Shown in pieces: positions 62,356 to 64,000 of a stretch of DNA of 64,000 bases (positions are counted from its first letter, which is position 1; each line of letters begins with the position of its first letter). Origin of the DNA: Leptodactylus fallax (Eukaryota > Chordata > Amphibia > Anura > Leptodactylidae); the NCBI GenBank assembly GCA_947044405.1, contig CAMRHE010000021.1:5440501-5504500 (forward strand), in the 5' to 3' direction. The notes under the pieces are model-generated. The model saw nothing but the letters and a program-made list of their open reading frames with translations. It was not told the DNA's origin and ran no database searches. A program made the translations under genes and the position numbers.

Positions 62356-62425
62356 TAAAGGGGTTATCCAGTTTCTAATATTGATGACCTATCCTAAGGA
62401 TAGGCCATCAATATTAGGTGTGCGA
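62356..62425. repeat. Fold-back repeat fragment
   Basis: TTAAAGGGGTTATCCAG followed by an 18-bp hairpin: AATATTGATGACCTATCC (62378-62395) pairs with 62399-62416 with one mismatch. The TTAAAGGGG start resembles the MITE at 57408, but the other end is missing. Confidence 0.65.
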
Positions 62426-62924
62426 GGCCCCTGACAAGTAATATTTGATCAGCTAATAATATTCCAAACCCCGAAACACATGGGCTAAACCCCAAAATAG
62501 TGGAGTGTTTGAAGCATAAAACATATCAGGAGAGGCTTAAAGAACTTAACCTGTATAGCCTTGAGAGAAAAAGGTAAAGGGGGACATGATCGAAACCTTT
62601 AAATATGCTAAAGGTAAGATATGACTGGGAAATCTACAGTAAGTGAATTTATGCATGCCTGGGATATACACATCTATCCTAAGATAAAATGGTAATAATA
62701 TAAGGGCAGACTAGATGGTTATCTGGCATTCCTTCTCTTTCAGTCTCATATGATGGTCATCATTATTCATATTACTAACACATCCTATGTATTCTGTCCC
62801 TTTTTCTTTGTATATGTAAGGGAGGCAACAAACGGAGTCTTTGAGTTGGATTATAAAACTTTTATGTCTAGGCTTCTCAAGTAAATATGCCTCCGTATTA
62901 ATGGAATATTGTGATTTTAAATGT
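62426..62924. other. Non-coding stretch
   Basis: GAGAGGCTTAAAGAACTTAAC near 62532 might be a repeat remnant. Nothing else seen. Confidence 0.35.
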
Positions 62925-63180
62925 CCCAACGGTTATCAGGCTTATTGACTTGTCCATGTAAATCAATGACTAATAAGCTGAGACGCTCTTTTCAAGTCAT
63001 CCAGTGCAGGGACTGTTGGAGGTCCATACGTTCGTCTTCTTGTATTTGCATGAGAGACCTCCTAGGTCCTAGATAAACTCTACAAATGAAGAATCAATAG
63101 GATTGTGAAAAGGCTGCGATCTGGCCAGGGACTAAATCAATAGCAGGATTTATCTGTCACATCAGAACGCCTAAGCACCT
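62925..63180. promoter_or_regulatory. Candidate conserved non-coding element
   Basis: Non-repetitive block with CATGTAAATCAATGACTAATAA, GTATTTGCATGAGAG (octamer-like ATTTGCAT near 63043) and GAAGAATCAATAGGATTG. No coding frame. Low confidence without alignment. Confidence 0.3.
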
Positions 63181-63840
63181 GGCAGAGAGGCACACACCTC
63201 CTGTCTCCCAGACTTTTTCTTTCTAGCCTTGCAAAGCTCCAGGGTGCATGATTGAGTAAAACTGCTTGCCAATGCAGAAAGAGCTGTGCCCTGTTCAGCT
63301 GTGCCTGTGTGAAACAGGCTGGCATGGGCTTCTGCTGGTGATCCCCAGGCTGTAACCGAGCTGCCAGCAGTCTTGTTTGGTATGGTAGTTCCTTTAGCTT
63401 CCTGCTGTTAGAAAAGCTGTTTATGCTAATGAGCCTATTAAGATTTGAAGGCCTTTGCCATTCTCAGTGTCTGTGTGTGTGTGCTGTGCCCCATTAATGA
63501 GCATGCACAGGGCAACTCTTGTTTGTATTGTCATGGTGCCAATTCCGGCACCCTTTGCCAGAGCAACAGGAAGAGAGACATCTGTTGATGGCAGCCTCTC
63601 ACCTCATGTCTTTTCCTGCTGGGAGGAAAACATACAGTGAAGGCAAAAAAATTGTGTAGGAAACGCTTGTAACTTTTACCAAGATGCTGCCACTGTGTGA
63701 TGTACACACTTGCAGGAGAGGTGCTGGAAGAAGCAGAGTCTAGAACTTGCTTGTTCAGAGTACTGCTGAATTACAAAAGAACAGTTGTTGCAAGTATGCT
63801 AAAAATACCAAAATCGTGTGTGGTGTGTATGTATGTATGT
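63181..63840. other. Non-coding stretch
   Basis: Short open frames only. A (TG)n run lies at 63470-63482. No gene is supported. Confidence 0.35.
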
Positions 63841-63841
63841 G

Positions 63842-63889
<48 letters not shown>

Positions 63890-63891
63890 TT
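63841..63891. repeat. (TA)n(TG)n compound microsatellite
   Basis: About 15 TA units, then about 9 TG units. Confidence 0.95.
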
Positions 63892-64000
63892 TGTGGAGAA
63901 AAGAATGTTGTAACTTGTCATTGTTTCAGAGGAATCTCTGTTCTTACTTTGTTATAAAGTCGAGGAGGCGGTCCTATCCGTGATTGACATCCTACCCTCT

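Overview
This window looks like nuclear DNA from an anuran amphibian. That is an inference from three things: its load of Tc1-type DNA transposons, its TTAA-flanked non-autonomous elements, and its many short fold-back repeats. Long (TA)n and (GATA)n microsatellites fit a vertebrate. There is no operon-like layout and no dense coding. I see no rRNA gene, tRNA gene, CRISPR array or intact transposase, and no complete protein-coding gene.

Layout. 0-29 kb is a transposon-rich stretch. It holds five copies from five Tc1 families plus a second copy of one of them: A1 842-2503, B 5312-8217, C 8368-10695, A2 21709-23350, D 23365-24301 and E about 24311-25315. B carries a 1.28-kb TTAA-specific element (6455-7738) whose 3' third is a chain of eight hairpins. 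C carries a 5'-truncated LINE (9272-10296) of the CR1 superfamily. A2, D and E sit end to end, joined by (TA)n tracts. Fold-back repeats occur at 10785, 10993, 13376, 18551, 25316, 28343-29001 (three in a row) and 29077.

29-42 kb has few recognisable transposons but many microsatellites and one exon-like CpG-bearing segment (34064-34172). The sequence becomes C-rich from about 40.7 kb and ends in a short CpG-rich segment at about 42.34-42.70 kb. This looks like a promoter and first exon on the + strand: an ATG at 42561 opens 38 codons that run in phase 0 to a consensus donor GTAAGT at 42675. I do not recognise the protein, so the gene is unnamed.

42.7-64 kb would then be intron 1 or downstream DNA. 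It has no convincing coding exon. Several moderately GC-balanced, non-repetitive blocks resemble conserved non-coding enhancers (46.0, 46.9, 52.2, 53.8, 54.1, 58.9 and 62.9 kb). Mobile DNA returns at 53.3 kb (retroposon tail), 57.4 kb (TTAA MITE) and 61.1-62.3 kb (an old, decayed Tc1 element). The transposon-poor stretch around the putative promoter fits a developmental-regulator locus, but that is inference.

The genes do not form a pathway. What can be read is transposon history: an old layer (F, E, the TTAA relic at 15.6 kb), a middle layer (B, C, D with later insertions or deletions) and a young layer (A1 and A2, nearly identical in protein but broken by different small mutations).
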